Shown: piece by piece, positions 18,170-28,300 of the stretch | Layout: every line of letters begins with the position of its first letter | How positions within the stretch are numbered: the stretch's first letter is position 1 | Source: Sorangium cellulosum | Lineage (GTDB): Bacteria > Myxococcota_A > Polyangia > Polyangiales > Polyangiaceae | Direction: 5' to 3' | Length of the DNA: 64,000 nt | Assembly: GCF_004135735.1 (NCBI RefSeq) | Contig: NZ_CP012670.1 | Span: 5,038,501 to 5,102,500, forward strand | The notes under the pieces: generated by a model | The model's database searches: none | Told to the model about the DNA's origin: nothing | What the model saw: the letters and a program-made list of their open reading frames with translations, nothing else | Position numbers and translations under genes: made by a program

Positions 18170-18996
18170 ACTTCCTGGAGTCGCTCGCGGGGCGCGCCCG
18201 AGAGGCCGTGGCGGTCGTGGAGCCGCCGCGCGTGCCGTTCGTGAACGTGTTCCCGGACGGCGGGCCCGCGGCCCAGCGCGACGAGGGCGCGCGCGACGCG
18301 GCGCCGGGGGTGGCGATCCTGCGCCCTCCTTCGGGTGAGCCGGATCTCCCACGGGCCGCGCGCTCGGCCGGCGGCGAGGAGCGTGTCGTGACGGCCGCGC
18401 TCGGGGAACGGCGCTCGATGGACGTGCCGCTCCGCGCGAGCCCCGTCGCGCCGGCGCCCGCGCCGCCCGCGCCGCCCGAGCCGCGCGCGCCGCGCGTCGA
18501 GCGCGGGGTCGAGCAGCGCGTCGTGCGCTCCGAGGACGCGGCGCAGGAGCCGCCGGCGCTCGCGCCGCCGCCCGCGCGCGTCGAGGCGCCGCGCGTCGTG
18601 CGCGAAGAGCGCTGGATCCACGAGGTCCACGAGGCGCGGGAGCGCCTCACGGAGCGGCACACCGAGCGCGTGGTGGAGCGCGTCCCGGCGCCGGTCGACG
18701 CGCCTCCGATCGTGGCCGCGCCCGCGCCGCCGCGGCGCGCGCGGCCAGAGCCGCCGCGATCGCCGTCGCCCGCGCCGCTCCCCCCTGGACCCGGGAGGAT
18801 CGCGCTCCCGGAGGAGCCCGCTGCGCCGAAGGGGCCCGCGGCCCCGCCGCCGCCGGTCCATGTTTCGATCGGCCGCATCGTGGTCCGCGTGCAGGCGCCG
18901 GCCGCGGCGCCGCGGACAGAGGTCTCCCGTCCTGCTCCCCCGGCGCTCAGCCTGGAGGCGTACACGGCGGAGCAGCGCCGCGGAGGGCGTCGATGA
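18166..18996 (+). CDS. Proline-rich eCIS structural protein with conserved C-terminal motif
   Basis: A 276-aa protein starting at GTG 18166 in a 4-bp overlap with the previous stop. The first 60 residues are ordered-looking (VNFLESLAGRAREAV). The middle 180 residues are Pro/Ala-rich with a charged helical patch (EVHEARERLTERHTERVVERV). The end, VHVSIGRIVVRVQ then PALSLEAYT, matches a short motif seen in proteins at this operon position in eCIS and related phage-like loci. It may be a flexible linker between tail parts; the biochemical role is unknown. Confidence 0.6.
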   Translation: MNFLESLAGRAREAVAVVEPPRVPFVNVFPDGGPAAQRDEGARDAAPGVAILRPPSGEPDLPRAARSAGGEERVVTAALGERRSMDVPLRASPVAPAPAPPAPPEPRAPRVERGVEQRVVRSEDAAQEPPALAPPPARVEAPRVVREERWIHEVHEARERLTERHTERVVERVPAPVDAPPIVAAPAPPRRARPEPPRSPSPAPLPPGPGRIALPEEPAAPKGPAAPPPPVHVSIGRIVVRVQAPAAAPRTEVSRPAPPALSLEAYTAEQRRGGRR

Positions 18997-20207
18997 GCAA
19001 CTCCCTCGCCATCGCCACGGTCACGGGGACGCTCGTGAACCGCGTGCAGACCCTGATCAACAGCGTCGGGCTCACCGGCTACGATGCCTCGGCCGATCAC
19101 CCCAAGACCGATCCGTCGCCGGGCGTTTACCTCTCGCTGTATCACCTCGCGCCGAACCCCGCGCTGCGGAACCTCGATCTGCCCACGCGGCGCGCGAGCG
19201 GCGAGCCGGGCCAGCGCCCCGTGCTCGCGCTCAGCCTGCGCTACCTGTTCTCGTTCGTCGGCGACGCGGCGATGTTCGAGGCGGAGCGGCTCGCGGGCCT
19301 GGTGCTCACGGATCTCCACGCGCGGCCGGTGCTGACCCCCGACGAGATCACGACGTACCTCGGCACGCTGGGCGCCGGCCACTACCTGCTCGCGTCCGAC
19401 CTCGGGCGCCAGATCGAGCGCGTCAAGCTCACGCCCCTCAACCTGGACACGGAGGAGCTCTCGCGCGTCTGGGGGCTCTACAACCAGAGCTTCTTCGCGC
19501 TGTCGATGGCGTGGGAGGCGACCGCGGTCCTGCTCAGCGGAGAGATCGAGCCCAGGGCCGCGCTGCCGGTGGCCACGACCGGGCTCGTGGTGCGGCCCGC
19601 GATCACGCCCGCGATCACCCGCCTGTACGAGGTGTCGAGCCGGCAGCCCGTGGCCGGCGCGGACGACGTGCTGGTGATCGAGGGCACCGGCCTGATCGGC
19701 GAGGTCACGCGCGTCTTCATCGGCGCGGCGAGCGTGAGCGTCGGCGCCGCGGATCTGCAGGACGACGCGCTGCGCGTGGCCCTGTCGACCGTGACGGGGC
19801 TCTTGCCCGGCGTGCACGCGGTGGTGATCGAGCACCAGGTGCTGGTGCCGGGCGCGGCCGGCGCCGGGCTGCGCCCCGGCGGCGTGTCGAACCCGCTCGC
19901 CTTGATGGTGCGGCCCACGCTCGGCGCGATGTCGTCGTCCGTCGTCGCGCTCACGAACCGGCGCGTGCGGATCGCCGTCACGCCGCTCCCTTCGGCCGAC
20001 CAGTCCGTGGAGCTCGCGCTGGAGTCGACCACGGGGCCCGAGCGGCGCGGCAGCGATCGGTCCACGATCGACGGCGCCGACGTGGTGTTCGACGTGGCGG
20101 ATCTGCCGAGCGGAACGTGGCGCGTGCGCGTGTCGATCGACGGCGCGGACAGCCTGCCCACCATGACCGCCGGCGTGTACACCGGCCCCACGCTCACCGT
20201 GCCATGA
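18993..20207 (+). CDS. DUF4255 (Pvc16-like) tail terminator/cap protein
   Basis: A 404-aa protein. The first ~190 residues are the DUF4255/Pvc16 N-terminal domain: an initial helix (IATVTGTLVNRVQTLI), then PGVYLSLYHLAPNPALRN and LRYLFSFVGD, ending in the region following LNLDTEELSRVWGL. This domain caps the distal end of the sheath-tube. The rest is beta-rich and contains an IPT/TIG-like stretch (DDVLVIEGTGLIGEVTRVFIG), so it likely carries one or two immunoglobulin-like domains. It overlaps both neighbours by ATGA. Confidence 0.85.
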   Translation: MSNSLAIATVTGTLVNRVQTLINSVGLTGYDASADHPKTDPSPGVYLSLYHLAPNPALRNLDLPTRRASGEPGQRPVLALSLRYLFSFVGDAAMFEAERLAGLVLTDLHARPVLTPDEITTYLGTLGAGHYLLASDLGRQIERVKLTPLNLDTEELSRVWGLYNQSFFALSMAWEATAVLLSGEIEPRAALPVATTGLVVRPAITPAITRLYEVSSRQPVAGADDVLVIEGTGLIGEVTRVFIGAASVSVGAADLQDDALRVALSTVTGLLPGVHAVVIEHQVLVPGAAGAGLRPGGVSNPLALMVRPTLGAMSSSVVALTNRRVRIAVTPLPSADQSVELALESTTGPERRGSDRSTIDGADVVFDVADLPSGTWRVRVSIDGADSLPTMTAGVYTGPTLTVP

Positions 20208-22114
20208 AGCCAGCGCAGGCGGCGACCGGGTCCTCCAATCCGCTCTCGGCCTCGCTCGCCGCGGTGCGCGCCTGCATCGAGCGCGCGAGCAACACCGGCC
20301 CTCCGCCCGCGCTGCCCGAGCCGCCGTCCGGCTCGCCGCTCGCGGCGCTGCGCGATCGCTTCCACCTGTCCGCGTTCGATGTCGCGGTGATCGCGTGCGC
20401 CGCCGCGGTCGAGCTCTCGCCGGGCTTCAGCAAGAGCTGCGGCGCCGCGCTCGGGGATCCGGCGCGCCGCGCGCCCACGGTCGCGCTCTGCATCGCCCGC
20501 CTCCCGGGCGCGCGCTGGGACGCGTTCTCGCCGGGCGGCCCGCTCTGCCGCTTCCGCCTCGTGCGCCTCGGAGAGGGCGACGTCTTCACGGGGCGCTCCG
20601 TCACGCTGCCCGAGCCCGTGCTGCATTTTCTGGTGGGCGCGCCGGCGCGCGACGAACGCCTGGAGGCGCGGCTCCGGGACGTGGAGCCGCGCCGCGCGCT
20701 CCCGCCGTCCCGCGCGGCGGTGGCCAGGGTCATCGGCGAGATCCTGCGCGATCCAGGCGCGCCGCACGTGCAGCTCGTGGTCGCGAGCGCCGAGGAGGCG
20801 AGGCCGCTCTTCGCCGCGGTCGCGGCCGAGCAAGGCCGGGCGCTGTGGGAGCTGCCGGCGTGGGCGCTGCCCGACGCGCCCGAGGAGCGCGTGGACCTGC
20901 TCTGGACGTGCGCGCGCGACGCGCGCCTGTGCGGCGCGCTGGTGCTGCTCGACGTCGCGAGCGCCGGCGAGCCAGCGCACGCCCGCGCCACCGTCGATTT
21001 CGCGACCCGCGCGCCGGACCCGCTGCTGCTCTGCGGGCCCGAGGTGGTGCGGCCGAAGGGGCGCCGCGTCTTCAGCGCGTCGCTCCCGCGCCTGCCTCAC
21101 GAGGAGGCCAAGGACCTCTGGCGCCAGGCGCTGAACGGCGCCGCGGACGCGGAGTCTCTCGACGTGGCGGGGCTCGCCGCGCGGTTTCAGCTGAGCCCCG
21201 ACGGCATCGCCTCGGCCGCGACGAGCGTCGCGCACCGGCCGGCCGGCGAGCCCCCGGGCCGCGCCGTGTGGCGCGCGTGCCGGCTGCTCTCCCGCGCGCG
21301 CCTCGACGATCTCGCGCAGCGCATCGAGCCGGACGCGGACTGGGATCGGCTGATCCTCCCGCCCGAGGAGATCCGGACGCTGCGCGCGATCGAGGCGCAG
21401 GTGCGCCACCGCGCGCGCGTGTTCCACCAGTGGGGCTTCTCCCGCCAGGGGGAGCGCGGCAGCGGCACCGCGGCGATCTTCTCGGGGCCGAGCGGCACCG
21501 GCAAGACGATGGCCGCGGAGGTGCTCGCCGGCGCGCTCGAGCTCGATCTCTACCGCATCGATCTGTCGTCGGTCGTGAGCAAGTACATCGGCGAGACCGA
21601 GAAGAACCTGCGCCGCGTGTTCGACGCGGCCGAGGAGGGCGGCGCGATCCTGCTGTTCGACGAGGCGGACGCGCTCTTTGGCAAGCGCACCGAGGTGAAG
21701 GACAGCCACGACCGGCACGCCAACATCGAGGTAAGCTACCTGCTCCAGCGCATGGAGAGCTACCAGGGCCTCGCGATCCTCACGACCAACCTCCGCAAGA
21801 ACATCGACGACGCGTTCCTGCGGAGGATCCAGTTCGTGGTGGAGTTCCCCTTCCCGGACGCCTCCCAGCGCGAGCGCATCTGGCGCGCGGTCTTCCCGCC
21901 GCAGACGCCGATCGACGGCGTGGATCCGCGGCGGCTCGCGCGCCTCGCCGTGGCGGGCGGCAACATCAAGAACATCGCGCGCAACGCCGCGTACCTCGCG
22001 GCGGCCCAGGACCGGCCCGTGGGCATGCAGCACCTGCTCGAGGCCACGCGCCTCGAGTACACGAAGCTGGGGCAGCCGCTCACGCCCACCGAGCTGCGCG
22101 GGTGGCTGTCGTGA
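20204..22114 (+). CDS. AAA+ ATPase of the eCIS (Pvc15-like)
   Basis: A 636-aa protein from ATG 20204 in a 4-bp overlap. The N-terminal ~400 residues are a helical, family-specific region. The C-terminal AAA+ domain has Walker A FSGPSGTGKTM, Walker B ILLFDEADALFG, sensor 1 AILTTNLRKN and an arginine finger region DDAFLRRIQF. ATPases of this type are conserved in eCIS loci and are needed for assembly or cargo loading, not for contraction. The C-terminus ends in a short helical lid (TPTELRGWLS). Confidence 0.9.
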   Translation: MKPAQAATGSSNPLSASLAAVRACIERASNTGPPPALPEPPSGSPLAALRDRFHLSAFDVAVIACAAAVELSPGFSKSCGAALGDPARRAPTVALCIARLPGARWDAFSPGGPLCRFRLVRLGEGDVFTGRSVTLPEPVLHFLVGAPARDERLEARLRDVEPRRALPPSRAAVARVIGEILRDPGAPHVQLVVASAEEARPLFAAVAAEQGRALWELPAWALPDAPEERVDLLWTCARDARLCGALVLLDVASAGEPAHARATVDFATRAPDPLLLCGPEVVRPKGRRVFSASLPRLPHEEAKDLWRQALNGAADAESLDVAGLAARFQLSPDGIASAATSVAHRPAGEPPGRAVWRACRLLSRARLDDLAQRIEPDADWDRLILPPEEIRTLRAIEAQVRHRARVFHQWGFSRQGERGSGTAAIFSGPSGTGKTMAAEVLAGALELDLYRIDLSSVVSKYIGETEKNLRRVFDAAEEGGAILLFDEADALFGKRTEVKDSHDRHANIEVSYLLQRMESYQGLAILTTNLRKNIDDAFLRRIQFVVEFPFPDASQRERIWRAVFPPQTPIDGVDPRRLARLAVAGGNIKNIARNAAYLAAAQDRPVGMQHLLEATRLEYTKLGQPLTPTELRGWLS

Positions 22115-22362
22115 AGCCGCGGGCGGTGACGCTGCACATCGGCGAGCTGGAGATCGCCGGCCTCGATCCCGCGGGGCGCTTCGACGTGGCGCGCGGGATC
22201 GAGGGCGAGCTCGCCAGGCTGCTCGCGAGCGAGGGCGTGCCGGAGGGGCTGCTCGAGGGGCGGGCGGTGCTCCCGCAGCTCGCCCTCGACCACGGGGCCG
22301 CCGCGGTCCCGCTGGAGCTGGGGCGCGCCGTGGCCCGCGCCCTCTACGAGGGGTGGCGGTGA
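22111..22362 (+). CDS. Small conserved eCIS protein
   Basis: An 83-aa protein from GTG 22111, with 4-bp overlaps on both sides. The sequence VTLHIGELEIAGLDPAGRFD followed by an amphipathic helix (ARGIEGELARLLASEGVP) suggests a short beta-alpha fold. Proteins of this size occur between the ATPase and the eCIS core gene in related loci, but I cannot name a domain. The tight coupling to the giant gene suggests a chaperone or adaptor role for it; this is inference. Confidence 0.6.
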   Translation: MKPRAVTLHIGELEIAGLDPAGRFDVARGIEGELARLLASEGVPEGLLEGRAVLPQLALDHGAAAVPLELGRAVARALYEGWR

Positions 22363-25300
22363 AGGCCCACGCGGCGCGGAAGCACGCGCAGGGCGCGCGG
22401 CGCGACAGGCGCAAGGACCGCGGCCGGCCGCAGCCCGCGGGGCCGGAGCGCGAGCTCACCGACCGGGAGAGCTTGCTCGATCACCTCGACGCGGAGCCCG
22501 TCGAGGCGGCGCCGGCCCCGACGCTCTCCGAGACGTGGGCGCAGGTGACGGCCGGATCCGCGATGGATCTGCCCTACCGCGCCGAGCTCGAGGCGCGCTT
22601 CGACCAGGATCTGGGCCACCTCCAGGTGTTCGGCGGCGCGGAGGCGCGCTCGCTCTTGGACGCGCTCGGCGCCGAGGCCGCGACCCGCGGCGCGCAAATC
22701 GTGCTCACCGGCCCGGACGTGCAGATCGAGACCGTGGCGCACGAGGTCGCGCACGCGCTGCAGGGCGGCGAGACGGTCGCGAACGAGTGGCCCGGCGTGC
22801 TCCCGGAGAGCCACGAGGCCGAGGCGCGCGCCGACGCTGCCGCGCAGGCCGCGGCGCAGGGCGAGCAGGTCTCGCCCGACCTGCTCTCGTCCGCGCCGAT
22901 GCGCCGCGGCTTCGTGGCGCTCCGGCGCGCGGCGACGGCCGCCCCCCGCCCAGGCGCCGCGCTGGGCTCGGCGCGCGCCGCCCGCGACATCGACGTGGAC
23001 GACGCCCCGTCGGCCGGGGACGCCGAGACGCGCGCGCGCCGGCGGTCCTCGCCGGGGCGAAGGGCGTCGCCTGGCGCGAGGGACGAGGCCGTTGCCCGGC
23101 AGCCGCGCGCGCCCCGGCCGCGCGAGGCGAGCCCACAGGCGCCGGCGGCCGCGCCCGCCGAGGGGGCGCGGGAGCCCGCCGCGGCGGAGCCGGCCGAGGC
23201 GACGCCGGAAGAGGCGCGCGAGGCCGAGGGGAAGCAGCGCGAGGCCGAGGCCGCTCCCGATCGCCAGCAGGAGATCCGGGATTCGCTGCGATCGGGCCAG
23301 GCGACATGGGACGGCGCGAGCGAGGAGGCGGACAGCCACGAGGTGTCGGTCTGCCCGCGCAGCGCCGTGGGGCCGGGCGAGCGCCCGTTCGCGCGGGGCC
23401 CACCGCTGGACGTGCCCCCTGTTTCGGAGGAGACGCCCGGCGCCCCCGCCGAGCCGGAGGAGGTCGACCCGGAGGCGCTCGTGCGCGAAGCGGATGCGAC
23501 CGCCGCGCGGCAGGTCGAGTCCGGCCCGGGGACGCGGGGCCGCGGCGATCTGGGCGCCGACGCGCGCGCGCTCGAGCGCCAGATCGAGGGGGAAGAGCTC
23601 CCGCAGATCCCGGAGGCGCCCGAGCTGGCGCTGACCGAGGAGGCGGATCCGGCGCAGATCGACGAGCGGCACGAGGCGCTCGGGGGCGAGCTCGACCGCG
23701 GCACGGAGACCGCGCGCGCGCAGTCCGAGGAGGACTTCGGCGAGGATCGCCTCGCGCCCGCGGACGATCCCACGCTCGGGCACGATCAGGGGCTCGATGA
23801 GCTCGAGATCCCGGAGGTCGGGCTCGAGGAGATGGTGTCGAGCGAGAGGCTCGACCGCGTGATCACGGACGCGAACGCGGGGACGCTGCCCCTGGACGAG
23901 GCGCTCGTCGTGCGCGACGAGGAGATGGCGCGCTACGAAGAGGCGCTGGCGCTCCAGACGGAGACGCGCGCGGACGTCGATCGGCACATCGGCGTGAGCG
24001 AGCGCCGCGTCGACGCCATGTGCGCGCGCGCGTGCGCCGACCGCGATCGGCGGATGACCGAGGCGCTCCGCGGCGTGGACCAGCGCCGGACCGACTGGCG
24101 AAGGGAGGCTGACGAGCACATCGGCGCCCGCCGCTCGGAGGCGACGACGCTGGTCCGGGAGAGCAACGATCACATCGAGCGGGTGCAAGCCGACACGAAC
24201 GAAGAGGCCAGCGGGTGCATGGAGACGGCGCGCACCGAGGCCGAGGGCTACTGGAGCGACGCGCAGGAGCGCGCGGAGAACAAGCTGCACGAGGAGCAGG
24301 ACAGGAGCCTCCTGGAGGAGGCGCTCGACTGGCTCCTGGACCAGTTCCGCGAGTGGATCACCGACTTCTTCGACGCGTGCCGCGAGGCGGTGGACTCGCT
24401 GCTCGACGCGTGGAGCGACGCGGCGCACGCGATCGTGGACGCGGGCCACGCCGCGATCACCGCGACCATCGAGACCACCCAGGACGCGCTCGACCTCATG
24501 GCGGACAACCTGCCCGGCGAGCTCGGCGAGATCGCGCGCGAGTGGCGCGACGACGCGCACGCGTACCTCGACGAGGTGCAGGCCGACGTCGATCGCGCGG
24601 CCGAGGACCTCCACGCCTCGATCGACGAGAGCATCGAGGGGCTCCGCGAGGACCTCCACGGCGCCCTCGACGACCTCGAGGAGGGGCTGCTCGAGGCCGT
24701 CGACGACCTGGAGAGCTTCCTCGAAAACCCGATCTCGACCATCCTGCGCCAGTTCTCACCGGAGCTCGCCGACCTCGTCGACGAGGGGCTCGACGGGCTC
24801 GCCCAGCGCGCCGCCGATCACATCGACTCCTGGATGGCGTCCGCGGTCGAGGGCACCGGCCTCGGCCGGCTCACGCGGTGGCTCCAGGACCTGCACACGC
24901 AGAACGTGTGCAGCGAGGAGGCGTTCGCCGAGGCGGAGCAGCGGACGTGCGCCGCCTTCGAGGCGCTGCTCCAGCAGGCGCTCGGCTGGTTCGACGGGCT
25001 GCTCGCGAGCCCGGCCGCGCAGTCGGTCCAGGAGAGTCTCCAGGAGCAGCGGGACCAGGCCGCCGAGGAGCAGGTGAGCTCCGTGATGGGGTTCCTGGAC
25101 TTCCTCCACGACTTCGCGGCGCCGATCTACGAGGTGTGGCAGGTCGTCGAGCAGGCCGCCGGGGGCGTGATCGACGCGCTCGGCGACATCGGCCAGACGG
25201 TGTGGCGCCACGTCGCCGAGGCCCTCGGGATCGACCCGAACATCGGCCCGCTGGAGGCGCTCCGGAACGGCATCCAGAGCGTCTGGGACGGCATCGTCGG

Positions 25301-28300
25301 GTTCGTGCGGCCGCTGGTCGACGGCATCCTCAGCGCGTGGCGCTGGCTGCGGGACAACACGCCGATCGGCGCCATCATCGACTTCTTCGCCAGCCTGCCC
25401 GAGGCGTGGAACGCGCTCACCGATTTCGCGGGAGACATCGTCGACGGCCTCGGCGAGGCGCTCGCGGAGGCCGCCGAGCTCCTCAGCGGCACCGTGATCC
25501 CCGCGATCGAGGGGGCGCTGCAGGCCGTGAGCGGCGTCCTGCACACGCTCATCGACGTCGCGTCGCGGTTCGCCGACGGGATCCTCGGGACGCTGGAGGG
25601 CCTGCTGAGCTGGGAGTCGGGCCTCGCGCTGCTCGACGCCCTCGTGGGCGTCGTGCAGGCGGTGTTCGCGCCGATCGTCGCGGGGGTGCGCCTGCTCGCG
25701 GACTGCGCGATCTTCTTCTGGCGCACCATCGCCGACGGCGTCGCGAGCCTGCTCGACTGGCTGCGCACGCTCGCGGACATCGCCGTCGGCATCGTCACGG
25801 CGCTCGTGGCGCCGCCGCTCTCGTTCGTCACGTTCTTCGCGGGCGCGGTGTGGCTCTACCTCGTCCCGCAGTGCTGCAAGGCGCCGATCCTCAACTTCTT
25901 CCTCGACGTCTGCATCCGCATCCTGCGCTTCTTCCCCGAGCCCGCCGATTTCCTCCTGGCGGCCGTGTACAACGGCGCGCTCGCGTTCCTGGAGACGATC
26001 CGCGGCTCGCCCGACGATCAGAAGGTGAAGGCGATCGATCTGTTCGCCAGCATCTTCGCGGGCAACGCGGAGCTCGCCGCCGGCTTCGCGGTCGGCCTGG
26101 TCAAGGGCGTCTGGGAGAGCACGGGCGGCACGATCATCTTCCTCCTCCAGGCGGTCGCGTGGCTGATCGCGCTGCCGTTCCGCCTGGTGCAGTGGGCGAC
26201 GGGCCTCGCCGACGGCACCACCGAAGAGGACGGGGTGAGCCCCGGCGGCGCGGCCGGCGAGGAGCCGGCTCCGGAGAGCGCGGGCGAGAGCGCCGAGGAG
26301 GCGATCGACGACGGCGCGACCGTGCTGCGCCGCGCGCGCGATCCGCCGGGATCACGCGCTGCCGAGGAGCGGCCGCCGGGCGAGCCTGCCCGACAGGAGG
26401 ACTCGCTGCCTGCGGACGGCGCTGCGGCTGGAGGGGCCGGCGCCGCCGGCGCGAGCCCGGAGCGAGCTGCCGAGACGCGGCCCGTCGAGACGACGCCGCA
26501 GCCCGCCGCGCTCTCGGCCACGGCCGAGGAGGCGGCGCGCGCCCGCGCCGAGCCCGAGAGCCCCGCGGAGCGGGCCGAGGAGGCGGAGGGCGCGGTCGGC
26601 CCGAGCACCGACGAGGAAGAGGAGAGCGAGCAGGAGAGCGAGGACGAGGACGACGAGATCGAGGACATCGACGAGGCCGAGGCAGGCGTCGAAGAAGGCG
26701 GGGAGCTGGGCGGCGATGAGGCCGACGAGGGCGCTGCGCCTGCGGCGTCCGAGGCGCCGCCCCAGATCCGCACGCCGCCGGCGAGGCCTGCGGCCGCGGC
26801 GGCGGCCGCGATCGGCGGTCGCGCGGCGACGCCGGCCGCAGGCGCTGCGCGGTCGCCGGGGGCGCGGCCTGCGCCGCCGGCCTCGGTGGCTGGGCAGGTC
26901 CCCGCCACGACCGACGCGGCCGTGGCCGCGCCACCGGAGGAGATCCCCGGCAAGCCGGTGTCCGATGAGGACGAGGAAGAGGGCATCGACGGCGAGGCTT
27001 CCGGCGACTGGGAGGAAGGCGCCGACGGCGCGGCCGGCGGCGAGGAGGAGGGCGCGGAAGCCCCTGCGGCGCCCGATCTCCCGTCCGTCGGCGAGTTCTT
27101 CCGCCAGCTCGCGACCGAGGGGTTCACGCGCGAGGACGTGCGCGGCCTGCTCGACGGCCTCCGCGCGGCGGCGCGCGGCCTCGTGCGCTCGCTGGCGCAG
27201 AGCGCCGCGCGGGCGCTCCTCAATGCGCTCAACGCGCGCGGCGCCGCGTACCAGATCGGCGAGACCCTGGGCACGATCGCCGGCATGGTCGTCGTGGAGG
27301 TCGTGCTGGCGATCTTCACCGGCGGCGGCAGCACGGCCGTCACGGCGGCCAAGGCGATCCTCCAGGGGAGCCGCGGCGTGGCGCGCCTCGCCGGCGTGGT
27401 GTCCCGGCTGCGGCGCGCGATCCAGCCGCTCTTCGAGATGATCAACCGCCTCCGGCGCACGGCGCAGGGGCTGCTCTCGCGCGTGATGGGGTGGCTCGAC
27501 AACGTGGTTCAATGGATGCAACGCACGCTGCGCCGCTTCCTCGGCCGCGGCCCGCGCGCGCCGCGGCCGCACGTGCCCACGCCGCGGCCGCGCGCGCCGG
27601 CGCCGCGCGGACCGAGGCCCGCAGGGCCGCGGAGAGCGGGTGGGCCGCGAAGAGCAGGAGGGCCGCGAAGAGCAGGAGGGCCGCGCAGGGGGACGGGGCC
27701 GCGTCGAGGGACGGGGCCGCGAAGAGGGACGGGGCCGCGCAGAGGGACGGGGCCGCGCAGAGGCGCAGGACCGCGCAGAGGCGCAGGACCACGCAGAGGC
27801 GGCGCGGGGCGCGGGCGCGGCAGGGGCCGCGGCCGCGGGAGAGGGCGGGGCCGCGGCCGTGGTCGCAGGGGACGGCAACGTCGGCGTCGCAGGCGTCGCA
27901 GGCGCCGCCGGCGGCGTCGTCGCGGCGGCGGCATCGCAGGTCGGGTGCGTATGGCAGCGGCCGCTGCTTGGCGCGCGGTGGTGGGCGTCGCGCGCCAGCA
28001 GGTGGTCCCGCGCGATGCCGTGCTCGGTCCTGCGCGGGCTGCCGCGCGCGGGGCAGCGCCGGGCATCTCCATCCGCGTCGCGGCGCGACACCTGCCGGGC
28101 ATTCCCATGTGGACGCTCCGCGTGACCGGACGGCGGGGCCGCAGCCGGGCAACCGTCACCCGCGGCCGAGGTTGGTATGGTCGGAACAATGCGCGCCAGC
28201 CGCGCTACTCCGCTGCACGCGATCAGACGCTCCGCCATCGCCGCATGATCGAGACCCTCGACCAACGGCTGACGCGACGCGCCGAGGTGATCCTGCGCAA

